From Coccinella septempunctata (taxonomy: Eukaryota > Arthropoda > Insecta > Coleoptera > Coccinellidae): DNA of 64,000 bases. Under the pieces are notes generated by a model. The model searched no databases and was not told where the DNA came from. It saw nothing but the letters and a program-made list of their open reading frames with translations. The stretch covers positions 24,738,856 to 24,802,855 of the forward strand of contig NC_058194.1 in the NCBI RefSeq assembly GCF_907165205.1. Reading direction: 5' to 3'. How positions within the stretch are numbered: the first letter of the stretch is position 1; every line of letters starts with the position of its first letter. Shown one piece after another: positions 23,211 through 36,391 of this stretch. Position numbers and translations under genes: made by a program.

Positions 23211-25918
23211 CTATTTTCAATTTTAGTTTCAATATCAATAGAAAGCAAACTATAAACTGAACACAAAATCATCAACAAAAAGTGTAGCACTTGTGGACTA
23301 TTCAACAAATTTCTCATGGGCGTATGCACCGTTTTATTAAACTGTTTTTAAGCTCTAAAACGGCGTTTAAGCATAGAATCTCTATGAAAATAATAGATGT
23401 TCAAGGAATTAATCTTGTTTAATGAAATGCATATGGCCATTAATCAGCGCAAACTTGCATCAATTTGTAACAATTAATCAGCATTCAAATGTAAGAATTC
23501 CGTTCTAAGGAAGGATAGACATTACAAACAGAGTAGAAGATGAAATGAACATTTGAAAAACCATTCACTTGTAACTTGTAACTAACAACATACCCAATTA
23601 ATTTTCATGCAAATCTCAGTAAGCAACCAAATTTTTGAATTTTTTGAAAATATTTGGAATATATTGAAGCAAATTATAATATGTTTTTGATGCATTAAAT
23701 AATCATTGGAAGACATCGCGACGAGAGATCCAGGTCATGGTTTTCCGTTTCAACTATGAGTTTCACTTCTCTACTTAAGGAAATAACTTATTTGGGATAA
23801 TCATCTTGATATTTCTGCCCACAAATTTGTCACTAATGATGTGTAGCAAGTTAAACCGAGTGCAATTGGCGCCATTATGATAAACGTAGAGGAATCATGA
23901 TGAATTTCCACAACTTAAACTAGATTTTGGATAGTAAATCTACTTCGTTGGTGATAGCATCACTTGCCAAATTTTCAATTTTCCCTCATTTAGCAACCAA
24001 ATGGGTTGAAATTCATGGAAAACCTCCCGATCTAGACCTAACATATAAGATAAAAAGCAACTTCCAGTTGTAATGGTTCGCTAATTGCGGCAAACGAAAC
24101 TCTTATAATATGTGCATGCACCATTTCGTTGACTATCGAATTATTTCAATATATTCAGAAGAACGCCAGTGTATTCTGCCCCGTAATAAACATTTTCTTC
24201 CTTTAAAGTCCTTTCGGAAATCATTCCAATAATTATTTTCACACAGTGAATTCATAGAACTCCTCCACTTTCGTTGATTTCCGATGACATTAATTCAAGT
24301 CGACGGAATTTTTAATACGTCTCGCGATTCGATTCACGTGAGATTCGGAAATATCGATGATAACGCCTTCAGATCTCACTTCTAACGACGATATCTATGA
24401 GATTTTTAATGGAAGAAGTTTTTGACAGAAGTTTATCATCCCCAATCATATAAAATGCCATGCTTCGAAGAATTATGAACAGTTATTCGGCAACAGTGAA
24501 AAGATGAATCAAGGAATGATGAGGTATCTCTTATTCAGCCGAATCTTCAATGCGTGGCACTGAATGTGGTTTTTCTGCCACTTTCACTGAGTTTTTCTAC
24601 TTGTTGAGGAATTAATTATTGATTTCATTGTCACCCATTGGCACAGTGGTTTTATTTAATATCTTTAGTTGCACCAACCTATTCTGAACTACTTTTCCTT
24701 TCCTAAGGTGGTCTAAAAATATTTCACAAAGCTTGTGTAGCTATATTCAGCCATTATAATGAAGTTTTGTCGAAGAAAAAAGGAATCAGTTATAGTTTAG
24801 CATGAGACTGAAGACTTTTGGGATGCAGACATCAAACAAAGTTAAATGGCAGAAGATCGGCAACATTTTTATGCAGAAAATCTGCTGGGAAATCACTTTC
24901 AAACGGAGAAGCGTAAAATCCTCTATTCTCGCTCTCTGTGGCATAGAATCGGGTCATGGCTACATTCGCGGATAGCGCTCGCGTTGCGTCAGTTTCACTT
25001 TTCTGCATAAGGAAGCGGAGAAAGGGAAATCCTAGTCGACCGTGGCTCACTGCGACCGACCACATAAAGATGTGGTCGCCGACGGGTTTTCCGACCAGGT
25101 CCGGACTCACTAAAATATGCTTGGTGCATAGATTGAATATCGCACTATGCGCAAGTCACTTTTTACATGGTTGTCTGCCCGAGGAAAGGGAAAACAATGT
25201 CATTTGTGCAAAAATAAATAAAAACGTTTTGTCACCGCTCATAAGGATGCAGGAGAATATTCCATTCACATTGAAACCAAAGAACTGACACCATTATGAA
25301 CCACGATACTGCTCCTCCTGTTAAGGCCTACTTCAGTCACTTGCACAGACTCTCAGAAAAACTATAAGAAGATAGTCTTGATCCTAGAGATGATATAAGG
25401 ATTTGGGTTTATCCAGATCAATTAATATCGATTCTGAATAGCTTTCAATAGTGCTTGTCCTCTCAGCTTGAGTTCATAACACGATCTCTTTATTTATATG
25501 GAAAATGGTATCTCTGACGGCCTTCAGTTACTCAAAATGTACACTAAGCAATTTATGTTTCACAACTTCATTGGTAGCAACAAATTGAGCAGTATTATTC
25601 CAACAGTTTGTCGCTCGCTCCTCGTTCGATTTAAACTACAGAGACATGACTCCACTAGTTTAGAGCAATAGGAATAAAACAAATACGAATGATAAGAATT
25701 AATTCAGATGCATACGATCTGAATTGAACTAGCCAATTTGCCATCGTCAAGGCCACTAAGTGGAGAACGTTCCACCGAAGAAAAGCAGATGATGACCATG
25801 GTTTCGGTCTCATTTGACCTCGTCAGAGTAACATAGCTTCTTCTCCGATGGAAAAACGATTATTGCCCCTCTGTTTTAGACATGGTCCTTTTCATTACAA
25901 ATACCAATGATTTTCAAG
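23211..25918. other. Intronic DNA, no recognised element
   Basis: AT-rich sequence without convincing frames. The 24830-25130 part is richer in CpG, and its two opposed open frames show no protein features that I recognise. It lies upstream of host exon D. Confidence 0.4.
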
Positions 25919-25997
25919 ACTTATTGGGAAGAGAAAGTTCCCAAAATGAAGTCCGATGATCGGGTTCATTCGAAGACTTTTCCAAGCAATTTCTCAG

Positions 25998-26078
25998 GTA
26001 CCGCTCTGCCCAGTGATGATCTCCGAAGGTATTTCAAAGACGGCAATAATCTCTTTGTCGAGCTGAAAACCACCGAGA
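25998..26078 (+). CDS. Host gene exon D
   Basis: Acceptor CAATTTCTCAG ends at 25997 and a consensus donor GTAAGT starts at 26079. The 81-bp exon is phase 1 at both ends, matching exon C before it and exon E after it. It encodes TALPSDDLRRYFKDGNNLFVELKTTE, about 27 residues. The same frame is open leftward to 25907, with an alternative acceptor at 25917-25918 (phase 0), which would not fit exon C. On its own the segment loosely resembles the end of a CUB domain, but in the chained protein that reading is weak. Confidence 0.5.
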
Positions 26079-26682
26079 GTAAGTGGCTTATGATTTCTAA
26101 CGACTACCAAATGGTAAACGGTGGCAGATGCAACTGACCTGGTTTTGCAACACCCTCATCGTCGCAATTACTGTCGTCACGTAAAGCAATTAACAAATGT
26201 TAACTGTGTGTTTACGAATGCGCTATAACGACTCCTCTTGATGATCGGGAATGTTCTCACATTTATGGAATTAAGGTATCCATTCTGTCGTTCTTGCAAA
26301 TCTTGCGACCTAATGTGAAGATGATTGTGGTTTACATGGATGTAAGTCGAAGGAAGAGAATCCTCTACAATAGTTGTGGATCCATTTATATTTGATATGT
26401 AGACTATGATCACATCGTATATATTTGTAGGTATAAAAAATGCCTTTAATGAAATACTTTCTGTAAAGCGTGCTTCCAAGAAGATTTCGAAAAAAATCTA
26501 GCACCTTGAAAATTTTCGAATTTCAAGAATTATCCTCACCTTTTTTATTTCAGTAAACTTCTCAGATCATCTACTGTACGAATTAAAGATCTTTATATTG
26601 GCAATAATGTTCAAAACAACGAATAAACCAAAAATCTGGGAATGATTTCAATTACATTTTTAAATTCCCAAAAATAACTTCT
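26079..26682 (+). other. Start of intron between exons D and E
   Basis: No coding signal or complete repeat was seen before the LINE copy that begins at about 26683. Confidence 0.4.
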
Positions 26683-27308
26683 TTTTTGTAGCAGTGGGAC
26701 AATGTGCAAGTCAGATGAACCACCCTCTCCTGAGGGGGAACAAGTGTGGGGATTCTCACTCTCCTGAGCTCGAGACCCACTTAAAACCCTTAACTGCTTC
26801 TTGAATTTTGGTTCCGGGCATTTGCCTATAAACCGTTCATCTCTTAGTCGGTTTTATTCTCGCACTATCGTACTGGGATTTATGTGTTTATCCTCTATTG
26901 GATAACACTTCATTGGATTTTTCAATAAGTTTCTGTTCTTATTTTAATCTCTTTTTAATTGATCTCTTGGTCTCCTTCGGTAAATTCGCATTCTCTTTTT
27001 GTCTTCCTCTGGGTCGTAGTCCACTAGTCTCCTGAGTTCTTGATTCGGATGGTTTTTCGCTGTTTCGAATAATTTTTCTGCTTTTCTGTTCATGAATTCC
27101 CATTTTAGGTCCCTATAAATCTGTCTATTCCTGACAAACCAAGGTGCATCTTTTGCACATCGTAGCAGCTTGTTTTCAGTGGCCTGAATTCTTTTGATAT
27201 GGCTCTTTGCCGCGAAACCCCAGGCGACTGATACATAAGTCAGTTGAGGCCTAGCAACGGCTTTGATTATCATCAATTTTGTCTCTTTCGACATGTGGCT
27301 TCTTCTCT
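26683..27308 (-). mobile_element. Jockey-like LINE fragment, copy 2
   Basis: A minus-strand, 5'-truncated copy with the shared 3' end (GTAGCAGTGGGACAATGTGCAAG is a diverged form). Its frame at 27294-26944 encodes the region after the RT core: ARPQLTYVSVAWGFAAKSHIK..., then PWFVRNRQIYRDL and the C-terminal RIYRRRP. These motifs are typical of Jockey-clade ORF2 proteins. A 9-bp in-frame deletion removes three residues before EFMNRK. No target duplication could be fixed. Confidence 0.82.
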
Positions 27309-27882
27309 CTTTCCTGCTATCCTCCTTCCTATCCCTCCCAAAAACATTATCCTCTATAGAAAAAGCAGTCTATGCCTAAATAATAAATATTCCTATCATA
27401 ATCAATAATAAATAAAAAAGTTAAAACTATGGGATCCGCCAATTTGTTTTTTACCATTCGGACACCTAAATGCAATTCGACAGAATTTTGATTATTCGTC
27501 GCTATTCTATACATGGGAGTTATGGAAGTATGGCAACTCGTAGAGAGCTCACGCCTTATTAGAATGTTTTTTAAGATATGAGATTAGTGATTCAAGGAGA
27601 TATCCACACAAAAATTTCCAACAACCATTTCAAATATCATATTTCGAAGAATTATGAACGTTCAGTTTGATTGGACTTATTTGGCAGCAGTCACAAGGTG
27701 AATTGCACAATAGTTTGGTATCTCTGATTAAGCGCAACCAAGAAAATATTTTGTGTCAAGTGCGTGGCACAGGATGTTACGTTAGGTGTTACAAATAATT
27801 TACTATTTCCTTTTGGAAATAAACAACTTCCAATTGACACCAGAAGCTGTACCTTTACTGTATACGGAATAACGACACAATA
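27309..27882 (+). other. Intronic spacer between two LINE copies
   Basis: AT-rich, with no frame or repeat recognised. Confidence 0.4.
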
Positions 27883-28595
27883 TACTTAACTATTTTTTAA
27901 AATTTTTTTGGTGTAGCGGAGGCAAAATCTGCAAGTCAGACGAACCACCCTCTCCTGAGAGGAAACAAGTGAGGGGATTGTCACTCTCCTGAGCTCGAGA
28001 CCCACTAAAAACCCTTAACTGCTTCTTGAATATTGGTTCCGGACATTTGCCTATAAACCGTTCATCTCTTAGTCGGTTTTCTTCTCGCACACTATCGTGC
28101 TGGGATTTATGTGTTTTTCCTCTATTGTATAACACTTTATTGGATTTTTCAATAAGTTTTTGTTCTTATTTTAATCTCTTTTTAATTCATATTTTGGTCT
28201 CCTTCGGTAAATTCGCATTCTCCTTTTGTCTTCCTCTGAGTCGTAGTCCACTAGTCTCCTGAGTTCTCGATTCGGATGGTTTTTCGCTGTTTCGAATAAT
28301 TTCTCTGCTTTTCTGTTCATGAATTCCGTTATGGTTTCCCATTTTAGGTACCTATAAATCTGTCTATTCCTGACAAACCAAGGTGCATCTATTGCACATC
28401 GTAGCAGCTTGTTTTCAGTGGCCTGAATTTTTTTGATGTGGCTCTTTGCCGCTAAAACCCAGGCAACTGATCCATAAGTCAGTTGAGGCCTACTAACGCC
28501 CTTAATAATCTTCAATTTTATATCTTTCGAAATGTGGCTTCTTTTTGCTATCAGAGGATAGAGTCTATTCATCGCTGCTTTCGTACTTAACTATT
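27883..28595 (-). mobile_element. Jockey-like LINE fragment, copy 3, with 12-bp target duplication
   Basis: The minus-strand copy is 5'-truncated inside the ORF. The perfect duplication TACTTAACTATT brackets it at 27883-27894 and 28584-28595, and a T-run (A-tail) adjoins the left copy. The frame at 28572-28171 encodes SRPQLTYGSVAWVLAAKSH...RIYRRRPKYELKRD without a stop. The clean boundaries make it useful for defining the family's 3' end. Confidence 0.88.
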
Positions 28596-30394
28596 GTTTG
28601 ACCTGAAGAGTATTCATTCTCATCTTCACATTATCTATCTCAAAATAACATACAGATACAGATCACCCATTACTTTAAATCGAGTTATTTCTGGATCTCT
28701 TCGATTTATGGAGTGAAAATACTAAATGAATAAATAATGAGATAAATAAGAGCAATTATGTTTTACTGATGTGGCTAGACAAATTAATATTGATTTCAAT
28801 TATTATCCATATGCAATTAGTAGCTCTATCTGAACATATATGAGTGAAACCTGCAATGCAGGAAAGAAATTCTCCTCTTCATATAATATTCAACTGATCG
28901 TTAATTATAGAATTATCGTTATAACCGCTAAACTACCTGAAAGAATTAATTTCTGCATTCCTGAAGTGCCAGAAGAAAACTTGATTTCCAAATCGAGTGA
29001 AATGAAATAAATATCGATATAGGATAGGATTTATGGTGAAATGGAAATGGGTAAATTTCCTATTACAATTTGATGCGAATATTATACCTTAAATTTTAAA
29101 AGCTCTACTATCGATTACATAAGAATCTATATTGACGCGTCAATCAAGGGTTTGATTGACCGATTAAGCTTTGTGAAGCGGACCGTGAGATAGATCAGAT
29201 CGCATTTCTTGCTGAAAATCAGATATCACAGACACGCCTTGTCAACACTTTAAGACTCAATTGAAAGTGAATGCCTCAATTTCTTGCACTTGCCTAGGTA
29301 TTGTTAGGCGGTTAAACCGTGCTAATCATACCGTTTAATCTTTCTGAAGATGAAGCTCATAATATTTTTCACCTAAACTAACATGAATTATTCAAATTCC
29401 ATAGGTGGGTAAGCAGGTATTAATATTTCTCGTTAGTGAAATGGGGTTTTAAAATTAAGACACAACAATTGTCTTTCCTTCTATGCCCTAAATGAACTTG
29501 AGATGAGATGTGGTTGAGTAAGAGTTATTTAAATTTCTTTTAGAATCACCTTTGGGGTTACTTCCAATGATGAATTGCAATGGTTGGGGGTATTTCTAAG
29601 ACTTCGTAATTAATTAAATCAAGCTTGAAAAAAGCTTTTGAATGACTTTATTCCTCATAATGGGGAAGTCATCATCAATTTCCCTTCTAGAAATTATTGC
29701 ATTCTAGTTGGCAATCGTTACAGCAGACTCCTAACAAAAAAAAATCACATTCCTCAACTTCCCTCCGGGGAGCAAACAGGAATTCCGAAACTTGTTGCGG
29801 GGCGACGAAGAAACGGCATTATCACCCTATTAGTTCATCCACTCCGATCACTCACCAGTTCTTTGCCAAAAAGCCGACGCTCGTTGTGTGCCACCCTCCA
29901 ATTATGTCAAACATGTAGTTGCGCCACCTTCGGTCCAAAAGTCACGGATGTCGGGTCGAGTGTCTTATGTGACAGTGTTTTTTAAGGGTATTTTTATGTT
30001 TCCTAAAGGAAATGTTCACTAGCCGATCTCTTCGAGGATGTATAAATACCCAAAATATGCGATTGTGCCCCATATGTGATGGTTTTTTCTAACCGTCAAA
30101 TTATTAATAATTGTTTAACGCCCTTTTCGGGTTCAGATGTTTCTGTGTTCCTGTGGGGTTCCTAGGGGATGAAAAAAAGGAAGCGTCTGGCACCGCAGAG
30201 GTCTCGAGGTATTCGGAAAAAATTTGAACCCGCTGGGATCACCCAAGTGGAAGTTAACACTTGCCTTGTTATAATTTGAACTTCTTGCTTCGGTGAAATT
30301 TGAGCAGTTTTTTTCAAGGTTATGGTTAGGTATCGAAGGATTGTCGTTGCTATGACCCTCACGCTGTTTTTGAATTATCTAATTTTTTATCTCA
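28596..30394 (+). other. Intronic DNA; CpG-richer patch at 29750-29990
   Basis: No exon with matching splice sites was found. The 29750-29990 patch has two overlapping open frames (to 115 residues) with no recognisable protein features. Nothing else of note. Confidence 0.4.
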
Positions 30395-31255
30395 ACATTT
30401 ATTCCAACTTGCAAGTCGGAATTCTTTGATACAAGTCAGAATTCTGAGTTGCAAGTCGAAATTCTGAGATACGAACCAGAGTTCTCTGTTGCGAGTCGAC
30501 ATTCCGAGATAAATGTCAGAATTATGAGTTGAAATATTAAGATGTAGATAAGTCAGAATTGTGAGTTGCAAGTCAAAATTCTGAGATACGGGTCAAAATT
30601 TTGAGTTGCGAGTCGAAATTCTGAGATAGAGGTCAGAATTATCATTTGTGAGTCGAAATTCCGAGATACAAGTCAGACTTATGAGTTGCAAGTTGAAATT
30701 CTGAGTTGAAGGTCACAGCTCTGAGTTGCAAGTCGAAATTGTGAGATGCGATTCACAATTTTGAGTTGCAAGTCGAAATTTAGAGAAAAAGGCCAAAATT
30801 CTGTATTGCAAGTCGAATTTCCGAGGTTAAACTCAGAATTATGAGTTGAAATATTAAGGTGTAAGTCAGAATTCTGAGTTGCAAGTCGAAATTCTGAGAT
30901 AGAGGTCAGAATTATCATTTGTGAGTCGAAATTCCGAGATACAAGTCAGACTTATGAGTTGCAAGTCGAAATTCTGAGTTGAAGGTCGGAACTCTGAGTT
31001 GCAAGTCGATATTCTGAGATGCGAGTCAAAATTTTGAGTTGCAAGTTGAAATTTAAAAAAAACAGCCCAAAATTCTGTGTTGCAAGTCCAAATTCTGAGA
31101 TACAAGTCAGAATTATGAATTTCAAGTCGAAATTCCGAATACAAGTCAGAATTATGAGTTGAGAGTCGAAATTCTGAGATACAAGTCAGAATTATGAGTT
31201 GAGAGTCAGAATTCTGACTTGTAGGCAGAATTTTGTGACTCAAGTCTGAATTCTA
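30395..31255. repeat. Minisatellite of ~20-bp half-units (~40-bp dimers)
   Basis: About 860 bp built from alternating half-units such as AAGTCAGAATTCTGAGTTGC and AAGTCGAAATTCTGAGATAC. Two roughly 200-bp higher-order segments (about 30,560-30,780 and 30,870-31,070) share the same variant order, which suggests segmental amplification. The long translated frames across it are repeat artefacts. Confidence 0.9.
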
Positions 31256-31546
31256 AGATAAAAAATAAATTATCATTCAAATCGGGTCATCACAATCCTC
31301 ATTATTCAAACTTTCATCAATTTAAATTAGGATAGTTTGTAAGATATCAGTATGCCCAAAAAAAGTTGTGTTATATTGAGGGAGAAAACTGTTACATTCA
31401 GAATAACCACCTATTTAGAAATTTCACTTATGTTAATGCGAGCATGTGGATCACTCTATCCATATTAAGGTACCCCTATAATCATATCTGAAATAGAAAA
31501 GAATCGAATTAACATACACATTTTCATCTCATTCTCTTTGTTACAG

Positions 31547-31605
31547 GTACGTACCGCCCACTAGTGACAGCGTACTCAAACTTAGGTAATAATGGAGGTA
31601 AGAAT
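31547..31605 (+). CDS. Host gene exon E
   Basis: A strong acceptor (ATTCTCTTTGTTACAG) ends at 31546. The frame that accepts exon D (phase 1) reads TYRPLVTAYSNLGNNG. Two donors are possible: GTAAGA at 31598 (phase 1) and GTAAGA at 31606 (phase 0). The second adds GKN and fits exon F at 36392, so I used it. The other two frames contain stops. The protein is unidentified. Confidence 0.5.
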
Positions 31606-33267
31606 GTAAGAAAAATCTAGGACTTATCCTGTAGACAGGTAATCACTCATGCAAATCACTCCGAACTCTTCTATTTTGAATGAAGTATGTCCCCCTTACC
31701 GAATGTTACGCATTGTAAATTGCCGGTTATTGCCAAATTTATTGCAACACTATACCAAACTTCTATTTCCTGCCTCCGGCCAACCCACTGATATTTTACT
31801 CTACACGATTTTTCGAATTAAAAGATCGCAGTTGAGATTCTCAAGCCAGTTTTACACGTTAACAGCAGATTCAGTGCGGGAAGCATTGATCATTTGAAAC
31901 ATAGTAACATTTGTATGTTACTATAGCAGACGTTGTTCTGGCATAGTGAGGGAATATTTAGTACATAATAGAAAGTAAATGAAAGTTAAAAAATGAAGTC
32001 ATAATATTATTGTGGAAGAGGCGATGTCAGCCAGAGATCTGGAGGAGGATACATGTCACGACAGGAAAAGATGGAAGTTGGGGACGGAGAAACGGCGACA
32101 GCTGTAAAGAATCCGTGATATATATATATATATATATTATTAACAGACTCAAAATAATTAATCAACTGATAAGCAGAAAGCTACACTTCGAGTACGATAA
32201 ATCAATATTGACAAGTATTATTCGTTTGTCAGCTGTCTACTGCCAGCAATTGTCAATCACTTGTCCTTGGAGAGAAGACTACCCAAAATACACTTGCGCG
32301 GGAAATTCAAATTTCGTTTAGTTGTCCTGACTTTCCTAGGGAATTTTTCCCCTTGGAAACCTTCTGATGAGTATGTGAAGGTTTCAAAGGAAAAATGAAT
32401 AAAATCAGTTCAGACGTTTTCAGGTGATGCGATGACAACGCAGAACGGGCATCCATTTTTATTTATAAAGATAATGTTGAAAAATGGGGTGATTGTACAT
32501 ACTAGAACTTGGATGGCGGATGGTCGTTTTTTTTCAAATTTTATAATATCTTTGTGTTTAATCGTTTATTGAGGGAAATGAATAATCGAAAGTTAATTAT
32601 TTTTATTTTTCCTTTATTATGATTTCTGCGTAATTCAATCTGGTGAGAATCTCGTGTACAGCTGGCTTAAGCCGGCAAAATTCTGCCCAATATCCTAGTC
32701 CGTAAGTTACGTTCTGATCGCTCATTGCACAAGCCGGTGTTAACCTCGTCCCAAATTTTCGAGTAGCTTCAAATACGACGAATCATTCCGATCGTTCTGT
32801 ATGCGGTTGGTGTTTTCACTTTGTTTTTAACTTCAGGACATGTTATAGGATTACCTCGTGCACAAGTGGTCGTTCATTGCGAATTTATTGGCCTTTCGGA
32901 TTACGCAATCATCTACTTTTAATTATGGGTATTCCTCGAATTCGGGAAACGGTGGCAAGGTTGAAACTGATTCGAATGCAAATTTTTCGCATTTGATCGG
33001 AAATAACTTCATAAACAACACTATTCTGCTCGAAGCTGTCAATTAAGAATAATAAGTAAAAAATTTAAGAAAAAGCTTTTAGGTGGATAAGCAATAATTT
33101 AGAAAATATACCAAATTCCAAATTTGAATTCCTTCTTTCCCATTCTGTAAAATAATCTGCATTAGCAGATTTCAATGTTTGATTGGAAAAATATTGAGGA
33201 AAATGAAGAGGTCTCTTTTCATTTTATGAAGCACAAACAAAATTCATATTTTGCAAAAATAACGATG
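31606..33267 (+). other. Intronic DNA with a short TA microsatellite
   Basis: A (TA)n run lies at about 32118-32138. The sequence just before it (32010-32117), WKRRCQPEIWRRIHV... in one frame, is reminiscent of a LINE 3' end with a (TA)n tail, but this is not secure. The rest shows no exon or transposon. Confidence 0.4.
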
Positions 33268-33825
33268 AACAGGGTGGGCAAAATTCGTTGTCTACTGAGG
33301 GAATCTCGAGAACTAAAACAGTTAGAAGAAAACGGATGGCACATTCTCAAGTTCTTTTTTCATGACTAATCCAAATCTGAAAACTGCATCGGCCTATCAT
33401 TTTTCGATTTCGAGTTATAAACAAAAATTGAGATTTTGACGATTCCGAAAAGTTCTCACAACTTTTTTGTCTTTGAAGTTACAGATCTGAAACTTGGGCC
33501 TTCTTAGGCACTTTCATACGTAGAATCTACTGACAACAGATTTTTTTCCAATTCAAAAATTACAAATTCAATGAAAGTTTGCATTTAAAAAAATTCAAAT
33601 TCACCTAAAGTGCCTGTAGAAGGTTTAAGTTTCAGATTTCTAACTTCAAAGAAAAAAAAGTTATGAGAACTTGTAAACTCAAAAACGAAGTATCGTAGGA
33701 GGCTGCGGTTTTCACCATTCTTTGTTTCTCCGAAAAAGAGCTCGGAAATGCGTCATCCGTTTTCTTCTAGCTGCTGTAGTTCTCGAGATCCTCTCAGTAG
33801 ACAACGAATTTTGCCCAGCCTGTAC
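33268..33825. mobile_element. Foldback element, copy 2
   Basis: Sister of 8808-9410. It starts with CAGGGTGGGCAAAATTCGTT and ends with AACGAATTTTGCCCAGCCTG. It has the same inner inverted blocks (around CACAACTTTTTTGTCTTTGAAG and its inverse). It is about 45 bp shorter than copy 1. No coding capacity. Confidence 0.78.
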
Positions 33826-34772
33826 CTAAAGAATAAAACTAAAACATAAAAAAATCAGCCATTTTGCCATTTTGTGCGATTTTGACATTTGACAATCGTT
33901 GAAAAAAGTGAATGAGACTATGACGTTATGAATGTTGATAATCTGTATTTGAAAGTAATGTTCATTTTTTACCACAACATTTGGTGTTTCATCTTTCAAA
34001 CTATGAGAAAAATATATTCTTTTTTCCACTTTAATTTTATTCATTTGATTTTTAAAAATATGTTCGTTACAAAGCTGGTTAAATTCAATGAAAACAACAA
34101 AATTAGAGAGCTACCCTGTAATAAATATCACTTATTATGAAACAATAGTAGCAATGACAGCTGAAGAAAGTTTTCAGCGATCCACTCACACAAACTGACA
34201 GAGTTAATAAAGAAGGTTCGAAAATGAGAGAGAAGTTCTTTCACACTTTTTCGGAAACGGTAAGCAATGGTGTGGAATTATAGGGTCATCATTCCCCTAT
34301 ATCCTTCAACACATTTTCCATGGCCAAAAAAATCTTGAACTTTCACACGTGCATCTTTACTACCTTCTCTAATGGGTCGTTATTGCAAAAACGTGCTCCA
34401 GTTGTGTATCTATTCGATAGTTCAAAGCGCTTCGATGGAGATGTTAGATTCTTGAGATGTCTCAAGCACTTGACAGTCACCTGTTGGAAACCGTATGTTG
34501 GGAACTTGAAATGGAGGCATCAAGCGTTGACAGAAGTTGTGGAATGTTGGAGATGTCGAACGAATTCTCTATTAAATTTAATGGCTATCAACACCCGTAA
34601 ACTTTCATTGTGGTGTCCAAAACCCGTACATTTACGTACTCATATGTGTACACTTTCCCATTCAATTTACTACAAAAATAAGTATTAGGGTTATACCATA
34701 CAATTTGACGTATGATTCAAAAGCTCGCAAGTGAAAACCTCAGAAAGAAAGCCATTTCTCTCCGTAAATGTA
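33826..34772 (+). other. Intronic DNA
   Basis: Short frames only (for example 34320-34688), with no domain. No repeat boundaries were recognised. Confidence 0.4.
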
Positions 34773-35940
34773 TACTCCATTCACTTTTATTCTAGCACTC
34801 GGTTGGCCATGGAAATTTGACACATTTCAGTGTGTGGGGTTAAGCTTGTCAAAACATTTTTGTGTTTTAAATCAACGCTATGTTGCCCCCTCTACGTAAA
34901 ACTTTCTGTTATTACGTATTTTATCTCACAAAGTCGAATCTCTTCGGAACATAATTGAAATTTATACAAACTGATTGAAGGCATACCAAATCCAGTTATT
35001 TGCATGGAAAATACAAGAGATATCAGTAAAATATCATAATATGCACTAGTTTGAGGAGAGTTAATGTTCGTTATCTTCTATGGCTGAAGCTTGAATATGT
35101 TACATCAGTTGTAGATTTCAAAAATATTAATCCGAAGATGAAATGCATATGATGCAGTGGTTGGGAATGGGTATCTCCCGAAGGAATCGACAGATAATTA
35201 CAAAAATGTTAAATTCTTCAACAAAAATCATTTTGCATCAATATAAGTAAAAGGAATTAAAGGAAGTTTCAAGTCAAGATGAACTTCACCTTTCAACAAA
35301 CATTTCACATGAATAAACAATTCAGGACAACTGGCGCGTATTTGTGGCTGTTAATGTCAATACATTGATATAATAATAATAATTAGGTATTTATTGGTAC
35401 CTTAAGACATTTACAATATATAGGACAAGTCAAATAAAAAATAAAAAAATCAATTTTCGGGAACTTATTCTACGATGACATTTATCGAAAATCCGGTAGT
35501 AAACTTTTCGCATTAATTCACTCAAACATAAAATTCTCAAATGCCACCACTTTTTTGGGTCTTCCAATACAACACACAATCTTTCTGATTGTGGAAATAT
35601 TCAGCTGAAATATAAGTCGTTTAGATTCAGATGAAACATTATATAAATTCTGTTACATTGAATATGTTCGCTATCGTCTGACGTATTGTGGATTTTAGAA
35701 TATCAGGGTATAACTATCAGAATAAGTGGACCAGTATTCTAAATATTACTTCCTGAAATCCTGGTCTCTTTTTTCAATCACTTTCGGCATTTTCGTAATC
35801 AAAATTGATATTAGTTGTTACAACGGCGTTATGACATTAACGACATTTCATGAGTGCCAACCTTACTTCGTTCTAGTTACAAAAACTTGAGAAAATTTTT
35901 TCATGGCCAACCGACTGCTAAAATAAATGTGAATGGAGTA
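34773..35940. mobile_element. Non-autonomous DNA transposon with ~45-bp inverted ends, copy 1
   Basis: The left end reads TACTCCATTCACTTTTATTC, then TAGCACTCGGTTGGCCATG. The right end is its inverse (CATGGCCAACCGACTGCTA ... GTGAATGGAGTA). The element is 1.17 kb, contains no transposase frame, and is flanked by TA on the left. A diverged copy lies at 40206-41379, 5.4 kb away in the same orientation. A TA target would fit Tc1/mariner-type mobilisation, but this is inference. Confidence 0.78.
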
Positions 35941-36391
35941 TGGTACCTAGTATGGATTGCAAGGATTGAAACTGTTTACGAATATTTGATATTGAAGGCA
36001 TTTTTCTCTGCAAAACTCATTCTTCCTTCAAAACAAATTCAGAAGGACTCAACGTTATCGAAGTTACCAGAAACTTATAATGTGCAGTAGCCATAAACTA
36101 ACCTATTTGAAGAAAATGCAGTTGAATTGGATTGAAAAAAATATTTCAATTACACCCGATCCCAATCACAGCAAACTGCTTATATTTCAACCCAACCATT
36201 GTAGATTTTGTCCTACAACTTCAGGCCGCCTTACAACTCGATAAAATAAAAACCAGATTTCCATAACTAATAAATATCATTGAATTATACAATTCGAACA
36301 GGATTATATCGTGTCGCATAAACTCAAAATCAACTTAGCCTAGATCGGGTATTGCAATGTTGTTCGATTTTTTCAATTTTCTAATTCTTAG
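35941..36391 (+). other. Intron upstream of host exon F
   Basis: AT-rich sequence ending in a T-rich acceptor tract. Nothing else seen. Confidence 0.4.

Noticed and set aside
25919..26078. CUB-domain-like reading of a longer exon D
   Set aside because: Only a loose resemblance, no cysteines in place, and the longer start is out of phase with exon C.
30679..31243. Two minus-strand frames with repeating 'LRISTCNSEF'-like peptides
   Set aside because: They are translations of the minisatellite; no start context or conserved protein.
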